Of a stretch of 64,000 nt of DNA, positions 35,299 through 44,224 are shown piece by piece. Under the pieces are notes generated by a model that did not search any database, was not told the DNA's origin, and saw nothing but the letters and a program-made list of their open reading frames with translations. This DNA comes from Bacteroidota bacterium (lineage in GTDB: Bacteria; Bacteroidota; Bacteroidia; Chitinophagales; Chitinophagaceae), in assembly GCA_018267615.1 (NCBI GenBank), contig JAFDYD010000055.1:55740-119739 (forward strand), read 5' to 3'. Made by a program: the position numbers and the translations under genes. Within the stretch, counting starts at the first letter, position 1; each line of letters begins with the position of its first letter.

Positions 35299-35332
35299 TG
35301 ACGCTAGTTGCATGTCATTATGATTTTGATCA
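35299..35332 (-). promoter_or_regulatory. Tandem CRP/FNR-like boxes between usp and the histidine kinase gene
   Basis: A perfect TGAT-TTTG-ATCA box lies at 35321-35332 with a weaker TGAC-GCTA-GTTG exactly 22 bp nearer the usp gene (35299-35310). The spacing matches the other promoters of the set, but the -7 element in register (GAATTTTA) is poor. The same perfect box lies 60 bp upstream of the kinase start and might serve it instead. Confidence 0.6.
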
Positions 35333-35391
35333 ACCCAAGTTCAGTTAAGAAACTTTGTATTAATTTCATTCAGCAATTCCCATCGATCATA

Positions 35392-36957
35392 ATGTATAAA
35401 GAGAAACGCGCCAATATTTTATTATTCTGTATTATCATTACCATCAGCTCAGGTGTTTTGCAATACCTGAATCCTGACGTAAATTATTTCGACTATGGAT
35501 TGATTATTCCGGTGCTGCTTACTGTGTTTATAAAAAACGATTTATACACAAAAATCTTTGGAGCGGTCAGCGTTTTATCCATCATCGTTTTTGCTTTTTT
35601 AAATCGGGATAGCGCCGCGGGCCAGCAAAGTATCACACAACATTTGTTTTCCATTGGCATTATCGTGCTTACGATTTTAGCGGTATTGTATGTAAAAAAA
35701 TTATACGCTTCGATTGAATCCGACGAACGACAGGTGAATGCATTGTTCGAACATGCTACGGAAGGAATTGTATTGACAAATAGTAAAGGGGAAATCGTGC
35801 TGATCAATCCCGCTGCGGCTGAATTGTTTCACTATGAAAGAGATGAATTGTTGGGCAAAACAATTGAAACATTAATTCCCGGTCGTTTTCACGGGAATCA
35901 TGCAAGTTACCGTGAAGGATTTTATAAACATCCGTCGAACAGGACGATGGGACATGGAAGAGATTTGTTTGCGAGAACAAAAGCGGGTGGGGAGTTCCCG
36001 GTTGAAGTAAGTTTGAGTTTTTATAATCAGAAAGGTGAATCCTATGTTATCGCTTTTGTAGTTGATATTACTGCCCGGAAAAAATCGGAACAGGAACTCA
36101 TGAATCAAAAAAGACAGCTCGAATTGGTGACAGAGGATATGAAAAAACTGAATACCGAATTGGAGACAAAAGTTGAGCAACGGACATTGATTTTACGTGA
36201 AGCATTGCAGGAATTGGAAAAATCGCAGACCGAACTTAGTGAAACATTGAATAAGGAAAAAGAATTGAATGAAATTAAATCGAGATTTGTTTCAATGGCT
36301 TCGCACGAATTCAGAACCCCATTGAGTACGGTGATATCCTCCGCGTCGCTGATATCCAGGTACACTACCACTGAAGACCAGGATAAGAGAGACAAACATA
36401 TCAAGCGCATCAAAGATTCGGTCAGACATCTGAACGTTCTACTCGAAGATTTTTTGTCGCTCGGAAAATTAGAAGAAGGAAAAATCAGGGCAGACGTGTC
36501 GGAATTCGATGTGCCTGAATTCATGGAAGAAGTAGTGGATGAAATGAAATCGAGCCTCGGGGATCAATATATTATTCAGACCTTGATCGATGGCGGACAG
36601 AAATTTATTTCGGACAAGCGCTTATTGAAAAACGTGTTGATCAATCTCATCAGCAATGCGGCAAAATTTTCCGGGGATGATAAAACCATTTGGCTTAACA
36701 TTCATAATGATGGCGACAGTATGCGACTGATAGTCGAGGATCATGGAATTGGAATTTCGGAAGATGACCAGCAGCATTTATTCACCAGTTTTTTCAGAGG
36801 GAAAAACGTAATCAATATAGAAGGAACCGGGTTGGGTTTGCATATTGTGAAGCGATATATTGACCTGCTTCACGGTCGCATTGAACTGACAAGCGAACTT
36901 GCAAAGGGAACAAAAATCAACATCGAGGTTCCCAAATTAGAGCCGGAAGAAAGTTAG
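35392..36957 (+). CDS. PAS-domain sensor histidine kinase
   Basis: The start is set at ATG 35392, which opens directly into three to four membrane segments (to about residue 110). A PAS domain follows (FEHATEGIVLTNSKGEIVLI). It has a FixL-like part: NHASYREGFY then RTMGHGRDLFARTKAGGEFP, where His and the GxGR align with FixL's heme ligand region. Many non-heme PAS domains share this. Then come a coiled coil, HisKA with phospho-His in MASHEFRTPLS near residue 308, and HATPase_c with N-box LINLISNAAKFSG and GTGLGLHIV. No response regulator is adjacent; the receiver-CRP protein at 47395 is the best candidate partner. Confidence 0.9.
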   Translation: MYKEKRANILLFCIIITISSGVLQYLNPDVNYFDYGLIIPVLLTVFIKNDLYTKIFGAVSVLSIIVFAFLNRDSAAGQQSITQHLFSIGIIVLTILAVLYVKKLYASIESDERQVNALFEHATEGIVLTNSKGEIVLINPAAAELFHYERDELLGKTIETLIPGRFHGNHASYREGFYKHPSNRTMGHGRDLFARTKAGGEFPVEVSLSFYNQKGESYVIAFVVDITARKKSEQELMNQKRQLELVTEDMKKLNTELETKVEQRTLILREALQELEKSQTELSETLNKEKELNEIKSRFVSMASHEFRTPLSTVISSASLISRYTTTEDQDKRDKHIKRIKDSVRHLNVLLEDFLSLGKLEEGKIRADVSEFDVPEFMEEVVDEMKSSLGDQYIIQTLIDGGQKFISDKRLLKNVLINLISNAAKFSGDDKTIWLNIHNDGDSMRLIVEDHGIGISEDDQQHLFTSFFRGKNVINIEGTGLGLHIVKRYIDLLHGRIELTSELAKGTKINIEVPKLEPEES

Positions 36958-36965
36958 AGGTGAAT

Positions 36966-37146
36966 ATTATTTCATCAGCGTCATTTCGAACAAACTCTCG
37001 TAGCGAAGCGAAGAGACGGCGTGAGAAATCCCTTGCTATTTATTATATACAGACTCACTAATTAGTTGGCTGGGATTTCTCATCCGCCGAAATATCATTC
37101 ATCAAAATCATTGTGCGCGTATTCGAAATGACGCCGATGAAATATC
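36966..37146. repeat. Long hairpin after the histidine kinase gene
   Basis: ATTTCATCAGCGTCATTTCGAA faces TTCGAAATGACGCCGATGAAAT at the outer ends (the latter at about 37122-37143). A second stem (GAGAAATCCC / GGGATTTCTC) lies inside. The arms start 9 bases after the kinase stop. It is probably a transcription terminator or folded RNA element of the interspersed-hairpin type. Confidence 0.75.
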
Positions 37147-37192
37147 AGACTGACCACTACCACATTCCCATATTAATCCGTAAATTACATAC

Positions 37193-37414
37193 ATGCGTAG
37201 TTCCTATTTTACTACCTTTTTTGCCACCGTTTACCTGGTCATATATTGCGTGATGTTGCAATTTGAAAGTTTGCAATATTATGCGGTGTGCATGTTTTTT
37301 TTCTCACCTGTAGTTGTTGGCCTCATGATCTTTACGGTTATTCGCTATGGAAAATACAATGGTCCTGAGTTGGATGATCGGGAATTCGGATACCAGGATA
37401 AGGAAATTGTCTGA
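37193..37414 (+). CDS. Small two-span membrane protein
   Basis: The 73-residue protein has two hydrophobic segments (residues 8-23 and 29-49) and an acidic tail (GPELDDREFGYQDKE). I do not recognise a named family. Its stop codon lies in the left arm of the 314-nt hairpin that follows. It lies convergent to the cbb3 cluster, so a respiratory accessory role is only a guess. Confidence 0.55.
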   Translation: MRSSYFTTFFATVYLVIYCVMLQFESLQYYAVCMFFFSPVVVGLMIFTVIRYGKYNGPELDDREFGYQDKEIV

Positions 37415-37724
37415 ACCGGGATGTGTGGGATTATTAGGATAGATGGGATGGGAGGAAAATATTCAACACTCAATATTCAATACTCAATTCATAAAAAATC
37501 AAATTTTGATCCCGGACCCTGAAAAGCAATATCGGATCAGGTAGAGTAAGTGCAAACAAACACTGATAAATATTTTACTTGTTTGCGCTTATTCTATATA
37601 ATCCGAAATTCCTTTTCAGGTCCAGGATCAAAATTTGATTTCTTATGAATTGAGTATTGAATGTTGAGTGTTGAATATTGAATATTTTCCTCCTATCCCA
37701 ATAATCCCACACATCCCAGTTCAG
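37411..37724. repeat. 314-nt long inverted repeat between converging genes
   Basis: The left arm starts CTGAACCGGGATGTGTGGGA and the right arm ends TCCCACACATCCCAGTTCAG. The arms continue inward through Bacteroidota-style words (TCAACACTCAATATTCAATA, with the reverse on the right) and a second stem (CAAATTTTGATCC / GGATCAAAATTTG). Each arm is over 110 bases. It overlaps the stop codon of the small membrane gene and ends 4 bases before the stop of the TauE/SafE gene. Confidence 0.85.
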
Positions 37725-37727
37725 AGT

Positions 37728-38435
37728 CTAATGACATGATATCGGATCAGCCGGCGCCTGTCCAAGATTCGGACTTAAAAACGGAATTCCTAAATTCAAT
37801 CCTCGGAGAATAAGCAGCAATCCCATACCTGCCATAAAAAAAGGAATTATTTTCTTCATCTTATTTCGCGCAGAGATATTTATCAAATAACCGAAATAGC
37901 CCAACGATAATAGAGCAGGTAAAGTTCCAATTCCAAAAAGTACCATAAAAAAAACGCTGAGCATAACGTCGGAGATGCTTAACGCCGCAGCGATCGCGAT
38001 ATAAACCATTCCACATGGCAACAACCCATTGGCAATTCCTAACAATAGAAAGCTTTTTTTAGACGGATCTTTCCATAATGAAATGGACCACTGTTGTATT
38101 TTTTGATAATATTTTTTCAGGAATACGGGCTGAAATGAATTCTTAAAAAAGAAATGACGTATCAAAATAAAAATGATGAATATGCCCAGGCCTATCGAGA
38201 ACCATCTTTGAAAACCGGCAATAAATATTCGTCTGCCAAGCAATCCAAAGATCAATCCAAATACTGCGTACGTTGAGATTCTTCCGAAGTGATAAGTCAA
38301 CAGGGAAAATAATTTCTCGCGCCCGCGCATATGATAAACAGGCAATGACATCACGAGCGGACCACACATCCCAACACAATGAAGACTGCTGATCATCCCC
38401 AATGTAAATCCGGCTATGATTACCTGGAAGATCAT
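37728..38435 (-). CDS. TauE/SafE-like membrane protein of the cbb3 cluster
   Basis: The 235-residue protein has about six membrane spans and the motif SSLHCVGMCGPLVMSLP near residue 20, typical of the cytochrome-biogenesis-linked UreH/SafE-like group. ANGLLPCGMVYIAIAAAL near 140 is its second half-repeat. Members sit in cbb3 clusters and are thought to move copper or thiol compounds for oxidase assembly. It overlaps the ccoH gene by 4 bases. Confidence 0.82.
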   Translation of the reverse strand: MIFQVIIAGFTLGMISSLHCVGMCGPLVMSLPVYHMRGREKLFSLLTYHFGRISTYAVFGLIFGLLGRRIFIAGFQRWFSIGLGIFIIFILIRHFFFKNSFQPVFLKKYYQKIQQWSISLWKDPSKKSFLLLGIANGLLPCGMVYIAIAAALSISDVMLSVFFMVLFGIGTLPALLSLGYFGYLINISARNKMKKIIPFFMAGMGLLLILRGLNLGIPFLSPNLGQAPADPISCH

Positions 38436-38872
38436 TTGTAAATGGTTAAAGGCCTTTCCGAATAATAATGGTTGTTGTTACTTTCCCAATCGATCTTCAC
38501 GATATAATTTCCTGGAACAAATGTTTTTACATCTAATTCCTGCACGGCATCATTATTGGTCTGCAGATCAAAATGGCGATCTCTTTTTACATCGGCTGCA
38601 TTGTAAAAAAGAATGCTTCCTTTTACATGAGTGTTTTTCATTTCCTTTGGCAACTGTACGATGATGTACTGCTGATTCTGATCGAACCTGATTTGTTCAC
38701 TCAATGCATTTGCCTTTTGTGTGCCGTCAATAATGTTCTGATAAGCCAATTCATCTTTATAATATTCTTTGGTGACAAGATCAACGGGTGTTTGCACGCA
38801 TCTGTACACCATATAACTCATTAATCCTGCAAAAGCGATAAATACAAGTATCAATTTATTTCCCCAACTCAT
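38432..38872 (-). CDS. ccoH: FixH/CcoH family cbb3 oxidase assembly protein
   Basis: A 146-residue protein with one N-terminal membrane span (residues 6-25, LILVFIAFAGLMSYMVYRCV). YYKDELAYQ follows the span, the usual FixH motif (EYYKKgl.Y). The rest is an extracytoplasmic beta domain ending PGNYIVKIDWE. FixH/CcoH helps cbb3 subunits assemble. Position between ccoG and the SafE-like gene supports the call. Confidence 0.85.
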   Translation of the reverse strand: MSWGNKLILVFIAFAGLMSYMVYRCVQTPVDLVTKEYYKDELAYQNIIDGTQKANALSEQIRFDQNQQYIIVQLPKEMKNTHVKGSILFYNAADVKRDRHFDLQTNNDAVQELDVKTFVPGNYIVKIDWESNNNHYYSERPLTIYK

Positions 38873-38883
38873 AAAAATATTTT

Positions 38884-40326
38884 TTAGTTTTTATCGTCCT
38901 CATCGTCAGTAATGGGACCAAGAAAATTTGTTTTGATCACATCAATTTTTTTATCTCCTTCATACAATGCGATTTTGATAGCCGTTTTTCGGTCATGCAT
39001 GACTCCTTTGGGAAGCACTACGAAAAAAGATCCTGATCCTTCATCTTCTTTTTTTATCAATATTTTTTTACCACCGACGATTTCAATTTTCCCACTTAGA
39101 TCTTCCAGTTTCAGCGACAAAGGAATTTCAAGAATGGTTTTATTCGCAATTTTTATATTGTATAAGTTAGATATGCTGTCTTTGTTCCTTTCCTGGTAGA
39201 GCATTCCTGGCGTACGCATGATGGTTGCATCTACGTCTTTGCGACTTACAAGCAATGTTCCGAGGATAACGATGAGTACGCAGAGCAGACCCGTATACAG
39301 TTTCATTCTTGTTGTATAGTGTAGCCGCTCTCCATTGGCGATTCCGTTTTCTGATGCATAACGTATCAGGCCCTTTGGTTTTTTTATACCTTCCATGATA
39401 TGATCGCAGGCATCGATGCAAGCAGTACAACTTACACATTCCATCTGCGTGCCGTTTCGTATGTCGATGCCCGTTGGACAAACTTTTACACACTGAAAAC
39501 AGTCTATGCAGTCCCCTTGCATGATGTCTTCCTTTTTCGAAAATTTTCCCCGTGGTTCACCTCTTTTATAATCATAAGCAACGATCATCGAATTTTTATC
39601 CAGCAGCACACTTTGCAATCTTCCATAAGGACAAACCACGGTGCATGCCTGCTCACGAAAAAAAGCATACACTGCGTAGAAGACCGTTGAGAAAATAATA
39701 ATCGATAATAATCCGATAATATGTTCGCTTACCGGTTCCGTAATGATTTTCTCCAATGCTTTTATGCCGATGATATATGCAAGAAAAGTATTGGCTATAA
39801 TGAATGAGAGTAAGTAAAAGAGAAAATGCTTTGTTATTTTCTTGCGCAGTTTTGTTCCTGTCCATGGAGATTTTTTCAATAGCTTTTGTTCGGACGCATT
39901 TCCCTCGATAAGATATTCGACTTTTCGAAAAAGCATTTCCATGAATATTGTTTGCGGGCAAACCCATCCACAGAACAAACGGCCGAATGATGCCGTGAAA
40001 AGAATGACAAATACGACGAACGTGACCATCGTCAATCCGAAAATGAAAAAATCCTGCGGCCAGAATACTTTTCCAAACAAAATAAATTTTGCTGCCGGTA
40101 TATTGAATAGAAATAATGGCCTGCCTTTGATATATATAAATGGCAGGGTAAAAAAAAGCGCAAAGAAAAACCAGCTTACATACGAACGTGTATTATAAAA
40201 AAAGCCTTTTGGTTTTTGTGCGAATATCCATTTGCGTTTGCCTTTTGCATCAACAGTAGCGAGACTATCACGAAACGACTGGCCATTATTTTTTTCGGGT
40301 GCTGATATCATCGGGTTTGTTGTCAT
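38884..40326 (-). CDS. ccoG: cbb3 oxidase accessory protein CcoG (polyferredoxin)
   Basis: The 480-residue protein has about five membrane spans and two [4Fe-4S] type clusters: CIDCFQCVKVCP near residue 270 and CVSCTACIDACD near 295. ACTVVCPYGRLQS lies ahead of them. The N-terminal GWVCPQTIFMEMLFRKVEYL is the CcoG hallmark. The C-terminal part is a beta-rich periplasmic domain. CcoG reduces copper for the oxidase. It overlaps ccoP by 4 bases. Confidence 0.93.
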   Translation of the reverse strand: MTTNPMISAPEKNNGQSFRDSLATVDAKGKRKWIFAQKPKGFFYNTRSYVSWFFFALFFTLPFIYIKGRPLFLFNIPAAKFILFGKVFWPQDFFIFGLTMVTFVVFVILFTASFGRLFCGWVCPQTIFMEMLFRKVEYLIEGNASEQKLLKKSPWTGTKLRKKITKHFLFYLLSFIIANTFLAYIIGIKALEKIITEPVSEHIIGLLSIIIFSTVFYAVYAFFREQACTVVCPYGRLQSVLLDKNSMIVAYDYKRGEPRGKFSKKEDIMQGDCIDCFQCVKVCPTGIDIRNGTQMECVSCTACIDACDHIMEGIKKPKGLIRYASENGIANGERLHYTTRMKLYTGLLCVLIVILGTLLVSRKDVDATIMRTPGMLYQERNKDSISNLYNIKIANKTILEIPLSLKLEDLSGKIEIVGGKKILIKKEDEGSGSFFVVLPKGVMHDRKTAIKIALYEGDKKIDVIKTNFLGPITDDEDDKN

Positions 40327-41504
40327 TGAAGAGCTGCCGTTTTAACGCTGTCTTTCTTATTCGAGGTGGAGTCGGATATGATATCAACAGTTCCCTGTGG
40401 AGCTTTTGCATTTGCAGGATTACTGCCGTGCAATGATTTAATATAGCTGGATAGCTGCGCTATTTGCACGGGCGAATAATCATCCTTCCAACTCTTCATA
40501 CCTTTTTCAGGCCAACCATATTTAATTGTTTTGAAAATATCTTTGATATCGCCGCCATGTAACCAATAATCGTCTGTAAGGTTTGGCCCTACGCCACCTT
40601 CGCCAAATTTACCGTGACAAGGAAAACAGGTTGTTTCAAAAATAGTTTTACCGGACGCAAGATCATTTCCATCTGATAAAAATTTCACAGTTGTTTCATC
40701 AACATTGTTGGCTGCTTTTTTCAAATATGCTTCTCTTTGCAACGAAGCTTGCTGCATGGCAATCTGGAATTCTTCGCCACTGAGTGGAGCGGTGTGTGAG
40801 ACATGGTAACGCCAGAGATAAATGCCGGCAAAAATAATAGTACAATAAAAACCGTAGAGCCACCAGGGTGGTAAGCGATTGTCGAGCTCGCGGATTCCGT
40901 CATAATCATGTCCGAGATCTATTGTTACTTCCTGTTCAACAGGTTTGAAACTATTTATTTTGTCCCACAAACTAACTCTGGGTTTGTACTCCACAGCACC
41001 TTCTGCAGTAGTGATTTTATTTTTTTGAATGTTCAGCAATAGCTTCAAATTATACAGTAGTACTATAACTACGATTAACTCGAGGAATATCACGCCCGCC
41101 ATCATATAGAAAGTGGTTGATGAGATGGAGTCCGTTACATTGGTTGTGGCGGCCACGCTGGCTGCTTTATCCTGTGCGGCAAGTGGAGAACATAGAAATA
41201 ATAACGCGATAATTCCGGCTGCCGTAGTCGCAGTGGCAGAAGATATTTTTTTATTGGCAGATTTTTTTTCGTCCTTTTCTTTTTCGGATTGAACCTGCGC
41301 CACTCCCAATAAAACATTTGCGAGTAACCCTATGGCCAGGGCCAGGATGATCATCACGATAACCATCATAACTACAAAAGGATTCGACATAGAAGAAGGT
41401 GGAGGCGGGCCTTCGGCAAAACTGGTGAGCCCTACAAAAAACATTGCAAGAAACAGAATGATTTTTCTATGTATTTTTTTTAATGGATGTATTGCGAAAA
41501 ACAT
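40323..41504 (-). CDS. ccoP: cbb3 oxidase subunit III (CcoP), mono-heme type
   Basis: The 393-residue subunit has N-terminal membrane spans (residues 14-30, 44-68 and others) and the WDKIN...PVEQE, HDYDGIRELDNRLPPWWLYG region, typical of CcoP. The C-terminal cytochrome c domain has one CxxCH heme site (TTCFPCHGKFGEGGVGPNL) and a Met ligand candidate in GMKSWKD. Proteobacterial CcoP has two hemes; a single-heme form with extra N-terminal spans is common in Bacteroidota. It receives electrons for the oxidase. Confidence 0.92.
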   Translation of the reverse strand: MFFAIHPLKKIHRKIILFLAMFFVGLTSFAEGPPPPSSMSNPFVVMMVIVMIILALAIGLLANVLLGVAQVQSEKEKDEKKSANKKISSATATTAAGIIALLFLCSPLAAQDKAASVAATTNVTDSISSTTFYMMAGVIFLELIVVIVLLYNLKLLLNIQKNKITTAEGAVEYKPRVSLWDKINSFKPVEQEVTIDLGHDYDGIRELDNRLPPWWLYGFYCTIIFAGIYLWRYHVSHTAPLSGEEFQIAMQQASLQREAYLKKAANNVDETTVKFLSDGNDLASGKTIFETTCFPCHGKFGEGGVGPNLTDDYWLHGGDIKDIFKTIKYGWPEKGMKSWKDDYSPVQIAQLSSYIKSLHGSNPANAKAPQGTVDIISDSTSNKKDSVKTAALQ

Positions 41505-41521
41505 ATCACGATTATTTTAGG

Positions 41522-41689
41522 TTAAATGTTTGCGTCTAATGGAATGCGGCTTATTTCGTCAATCATTTTCTTATCAGCCTTCAAAGCCCAGAACAACATG
41601 ATCAGGAAAAAAATACTGAACAGGGCAAAAGATGATATTCCATAAATACTGACACCGCTTATTTTTTCCAGGTAGTGAATGAATTTCAT
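41522..41689 (-). CDS. ccoQ: Small cbb3 oxidase subunit IV (CcoQ-like)
   Basis: A 55-residue open frame (MKFIHYLEKISGVSIYG, then FALFSIFFLIMLFWALKADK, ending RIPLDANI) lies exactly between ccoNO and ccoP. One membrane span is followed by a charged tail that matches CcoQ in size and layout. The start is 11 bases after the ccoNO stop. Short and diverged, so the call rests mainly on synteny. Confidence 0.8.
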   Translation of the reverse strand: MKFIHYLEKISGVSIYGISSFALFSIFFLIMLFWALKADKKMIDEISRIPLDANI

Positions 41690-41699
41690 AATGATTTTT

Positions 41700-43856
41700 T
41701 TAATTGCCCAAAACAGATAGAGATTCTTTTTTTGTAGTTTCTGTTACCGGTGCTGCTTTTATATCCTTGCCCAGTCTTTGCAGGTAAGCGATCAAAGCAA
41801 CGATCTCTTTATTGCCATGTGTTTTTATTTTTTCCAATCTCAGGTTGGCACGGATGTTTTCTTCCTGCTGAAGGAGATCTTTATTCGCCTGCGATTCGTA
41901 TCCATCCGGGTAAGGCACTCCTAATTTTTTCATGGCCCATATCATCTTTGAAGATTTGGAAGTGTCGAGATCATTCGTGAGTAACCAGCCGTATGAAGGC
42001 ATGATGGAACCGGGCGACATCGATTGCGGATCTATCATGTGATTATAATGCCAGCTATCCGGATATTTTCCGCCGATTCTTGCGAGGTCGGGCCCTGTTC
42101 TTTTCGATCCCCATTGGAAAGGATGATCATAAACAAATTCTCCCGCCTTGGAATATTCTCCATAACGCGCCACTTCATCACGAAACGGCCTGATCATTTG
42201 TGAGTGACAGAGATAACATCCTTCACGCACATAGATATCACGACCGTGCAATTCAAGAATCGTGTATGGTTTCACACTGCTGATAGTTGGGATATTTGAT
42301 TTCACGAGGAAAGTTGGAATCAACTCAAGCAAACCACCGATAGCAACTGCAATCAAACTGAACACAAGCATTTTCATTGGACGTCTTTCGATCCAGCGAT
42401 GCCAATATTCTTTTCCATGTGTGGTGATTGTTGTTGGTAATGGTGCGGCTTCTGCGGCTTCATTCGCGATAAAACTTCCCTGCAATATTGTTTTACGCAG
42501 GTTGTAGATCATAATAAATGCACCGATGATATATAAGGTTCCTCCAATACTTCTTGTTATGTACATCGGGATGATATGCGTTACCGTTTCGAGAAACTGG
42601 AATTTCAATTGGCCTTCTTCGGTAAATGTCTTCCACATCATACTCTGCGTAAACCCTGCCCAGTATAACGGTATTGCATAGAGTACGATTCCGATCGTGC
42701 CGATCCAGAAATGCGTACCCGCTAATTTTTTTGAATACAAAGTCGTATTCCACATTTTTGGAATCAGCCAATACAAAACACCGAAAGTGAGAAATCCATT
42801 CCAGCCCAATGCGCCGATATGCACGTGCGCAATCGTCCAATCGGTGAAATGTGAAATAGCGTTGACGCTTTTCAGACTAAGCATCGGGCCTTCAAAAGTT
42901 GCCATTCCATAGCATGTAATCGCAACGACAAGAAATTTCAACACAGGTTCTTCTCTCACTTTATCCCATGCGCCGCGCAAAGTGAAAAGACCATTGAGCA
43001 TTCCACCCCAACTCGGAGCGATCAACATGATGGAAAACACAACACCGAGCGACTGCGCCCAATCGGGCAATGCAGTATATAGCAAATGGTGCGGACCAGC
43101 CCAGATATAAATAAATATCAGCGCCCAAAAATGGATGATAGAAAGCCGATATGAATAAATGGGTCTGTTCGCTGCCTTTGGTAAAAAATAATACATCAGT
43201 CCGAGGTATGGTGTCGTTAAAAAAAATGCGACTGCGTTATGACCATACCACCATTGCACCAATGCGTCCTGCACGCCTGCATACCAACTATAACTTTTCA
43301 CAAAAGATATTGGTAACTCTACCGAGTTCACGATATGCAGCATGGCAACGGTGACCCATGTTGCGATATAAAACCAGATAGCCACATAAATATGACTCTC
43401 TCTTCTTTTTATAATGGTACCAAATAAATTAATGCCGAATACAATCCAAACTACTGCAATGGAGATATCAAGTGGCCATTCCAACTCCGCATACTCTTTA
43501 CCGGTAGACATACCCGCCCACAATGAAATCGCGCCGAACACGATGATCAGTTGCCATCCCCAGAAATGGATCTTGCTTAATTTATCACTGAACATTCTCG
43601 TTTTGCAGAGACGTTGCAGTGAATAATAAACACCCATAAAAATACCGTTGCCGACAAAAGCAAAAATGACTGCATTGGTGTGCACGGGCCGCATTCTTCC
43701 AAATGTGGTAGCGGGCAAACCAAGATTGATACCAGGGTAGAAGAAGGCAATAGAGGCCCATAATCCTGCGAGCATGCCTACGATGCACCAGAAGAGCACG
43801 GCATACGCAAACCATTTCACCGTTTTGTTGTCGTAGAAAAATTTCTCTGTCTGCAT
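41700..43856 (-). CDS. ccoNO: Fused cbb3 oxidase subunits I and II (CcoN-CcoO)
   Basis: The 718-residue chain joins the heme-copper catalytic subunit CcoN (residues 1-480; RPVHTNAVIFAFVGNGIF near 52, WYGHNAVAFFLTTPYLGLMY near 205, the FTDWTIAHVHIGALGWNGFL region near 330) with CcoO (from about 500; EGCYLCHSQMIRPFRDEV heme c site near 555). The His ligands for heme b, heme b3 and CuB are all in their usual positions. Fusion is common in Bacteroidota. The enzyme reduces oxygen with very high affinity. Confidence 0.95.
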   Translation of the reverse strand: MQTEKFFYDNKTVKWFAYAVLFWCIVGMLAGLWASIAFFYPGINLGLPATTFGRMRPVHTNAVIFAFVGNGIFMGVYYSLQRLCKTRMFSDKLSKIHFWGWQLIIVFGAISLWAGMSTGKEYAELEWPLDISIAVVWIVFGINLFGTIIKRRESHIYVAIWFYIATWVTVAMLHIVNSVELPISFVKSYSWYAGVQDALVQWWYGHNAVAFFLTTPYLGLMYYFLPKAANRPIYSYRLSIIHFWALIFIYIWAGPHHLLYTALPDWAQSLGVVFSIMLIAPSWGGMLNGLFTLRGAWDKVREEPVLKFLVVAITCYGMATFEGPMLSLKSVNAISHFTDWTIAHVHIGALGWNGFLTFGVLYWLIPKMWNTTLYSKKLAGTHFWIGTIGIVLYAIPLYWAGFTQSMMWKTFTEEGQLKFQFLETVTHIIPMYITRSIGGTLYIIGAFIMIYNLRKTILQGSFIANEAAEAAPLPTTITTHGKEYWHRWIERRPMKMLVFSLIAVAIGGLLELIPTFLVKSNIPTISSVKPYTILELHGRDIYVREGCYLCHSQMIRPFRDEVARYGEYSKAGEFVYDHPFQWGSKRTGPDLARIGGKYPDSWHYNHMIDPQSMSPGSIMPSYGWLLTNDLDTSKSSKMIWAMKKLGVPYPDGYESQANKDLLQQEENIRANLRLEKIKTHGNKEIVALIAYLQRLGKDIKAAPVTETTKKESLSVLGN

Positions 43857-43884
43857 GTGTTGTTGATTGGTTTAAATTTTATCG

Positions 43885-44100
43885 TTAAAATTTTTCGTAG
43901 TTGAATTCCTGTTCGGTTTTAAAAAGAAGCATCTCATCATTTGTTTTCTTTGCTGCTTCGGACGCATCATCAAAAAGAATACGCATCGGCGGGGAGAATT
44001 CATCATCGTATTGTTTGTCTTTGATGCTCCAGATAAATGCTCCAAGGAAAATGAGCGATACAGAGAGGCTGGCGATCAATAATAAAATGATAACACTCAT
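43885..44100 (-). CDS. ccoS: cbb3 oxidase maturation protein CcoS
   Basis: The 71-residue protein has one membrane span (residues 3-25) followed by WSIKDKQYDDEFSPPMRILF, the classical CcoS motif (F.Wa...gQydD...p..riLf). CcoS is needed for cofactor insertion into CcoN. It starts the oxidase operon: a tandem-box promoter lies right upstream. Confidence 0.92.
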   Translation of the reverse strand: MSVIILLLIASLSVSLIFLGAFIWSIKDKQYDDEFSPPMRILFDDASEAAKKTNDEMLLFKTEQEFNYEKF

Positions 44101-44119
44101 ACGCGATTTATAATGGGCT

Positions 44120-44184
44120 CAAAAATATTTCAGCAAGAAAAAAAGAAGCATGACAGGAATTAAAAAGGGACATGATTTTAATCA
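44120..44184 (-). promoter_or_regulatory. Tandem-box promoter of the ccoS-ccoNOQPGH operon
   Basis: Read on the minus strand: a distal box TGAT-N4-ATCA (44173-44184), a proximal box TGAC-AGGA-ATTA on the plus strand (44151-44162, one mismatch), centres 22 bp apart. A perfect -7 element TATTTTTG lies at 44127-44120. Its first base is 29.5 bp from the proximal centre, placing the boxes near -40 and -62. The inferred start lies about 16 bases before ccoS. Confidence 0.8.
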
Positions 44185-44199
44185 TATCCCCTTTTTTAG
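44161..44199 (-). terminator. Intrinsic terminator after the DUF2892 gene, containing a regulator box
   Basis: AAAAAGGGACATGATT faces AATCATATCCCCTTTTTT, a near-perfect stem with A/T tails on both sides. It lies 26 bases after the DUF2892 stop on the minus strand. The loop-proximal part of its stem is also the distal TGAT-N4-ATCA box of the ccoS promoter, so one palindrome probably serves both roles. Confidence 0.75.
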
Positions 44200-44224
44200 T
44201 ATAGACAGTGGGTAGTAGAAAAAA

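Noticed and set aside
37147..37160. TGAC-CACT-ACCA upstream of the small membrane gene as a regulator box
   Set aside because: The same GACCACTACC occurs at the edge of the hairpin at 34250-34402, so it is repeat sequence, and no -7 element is in register.
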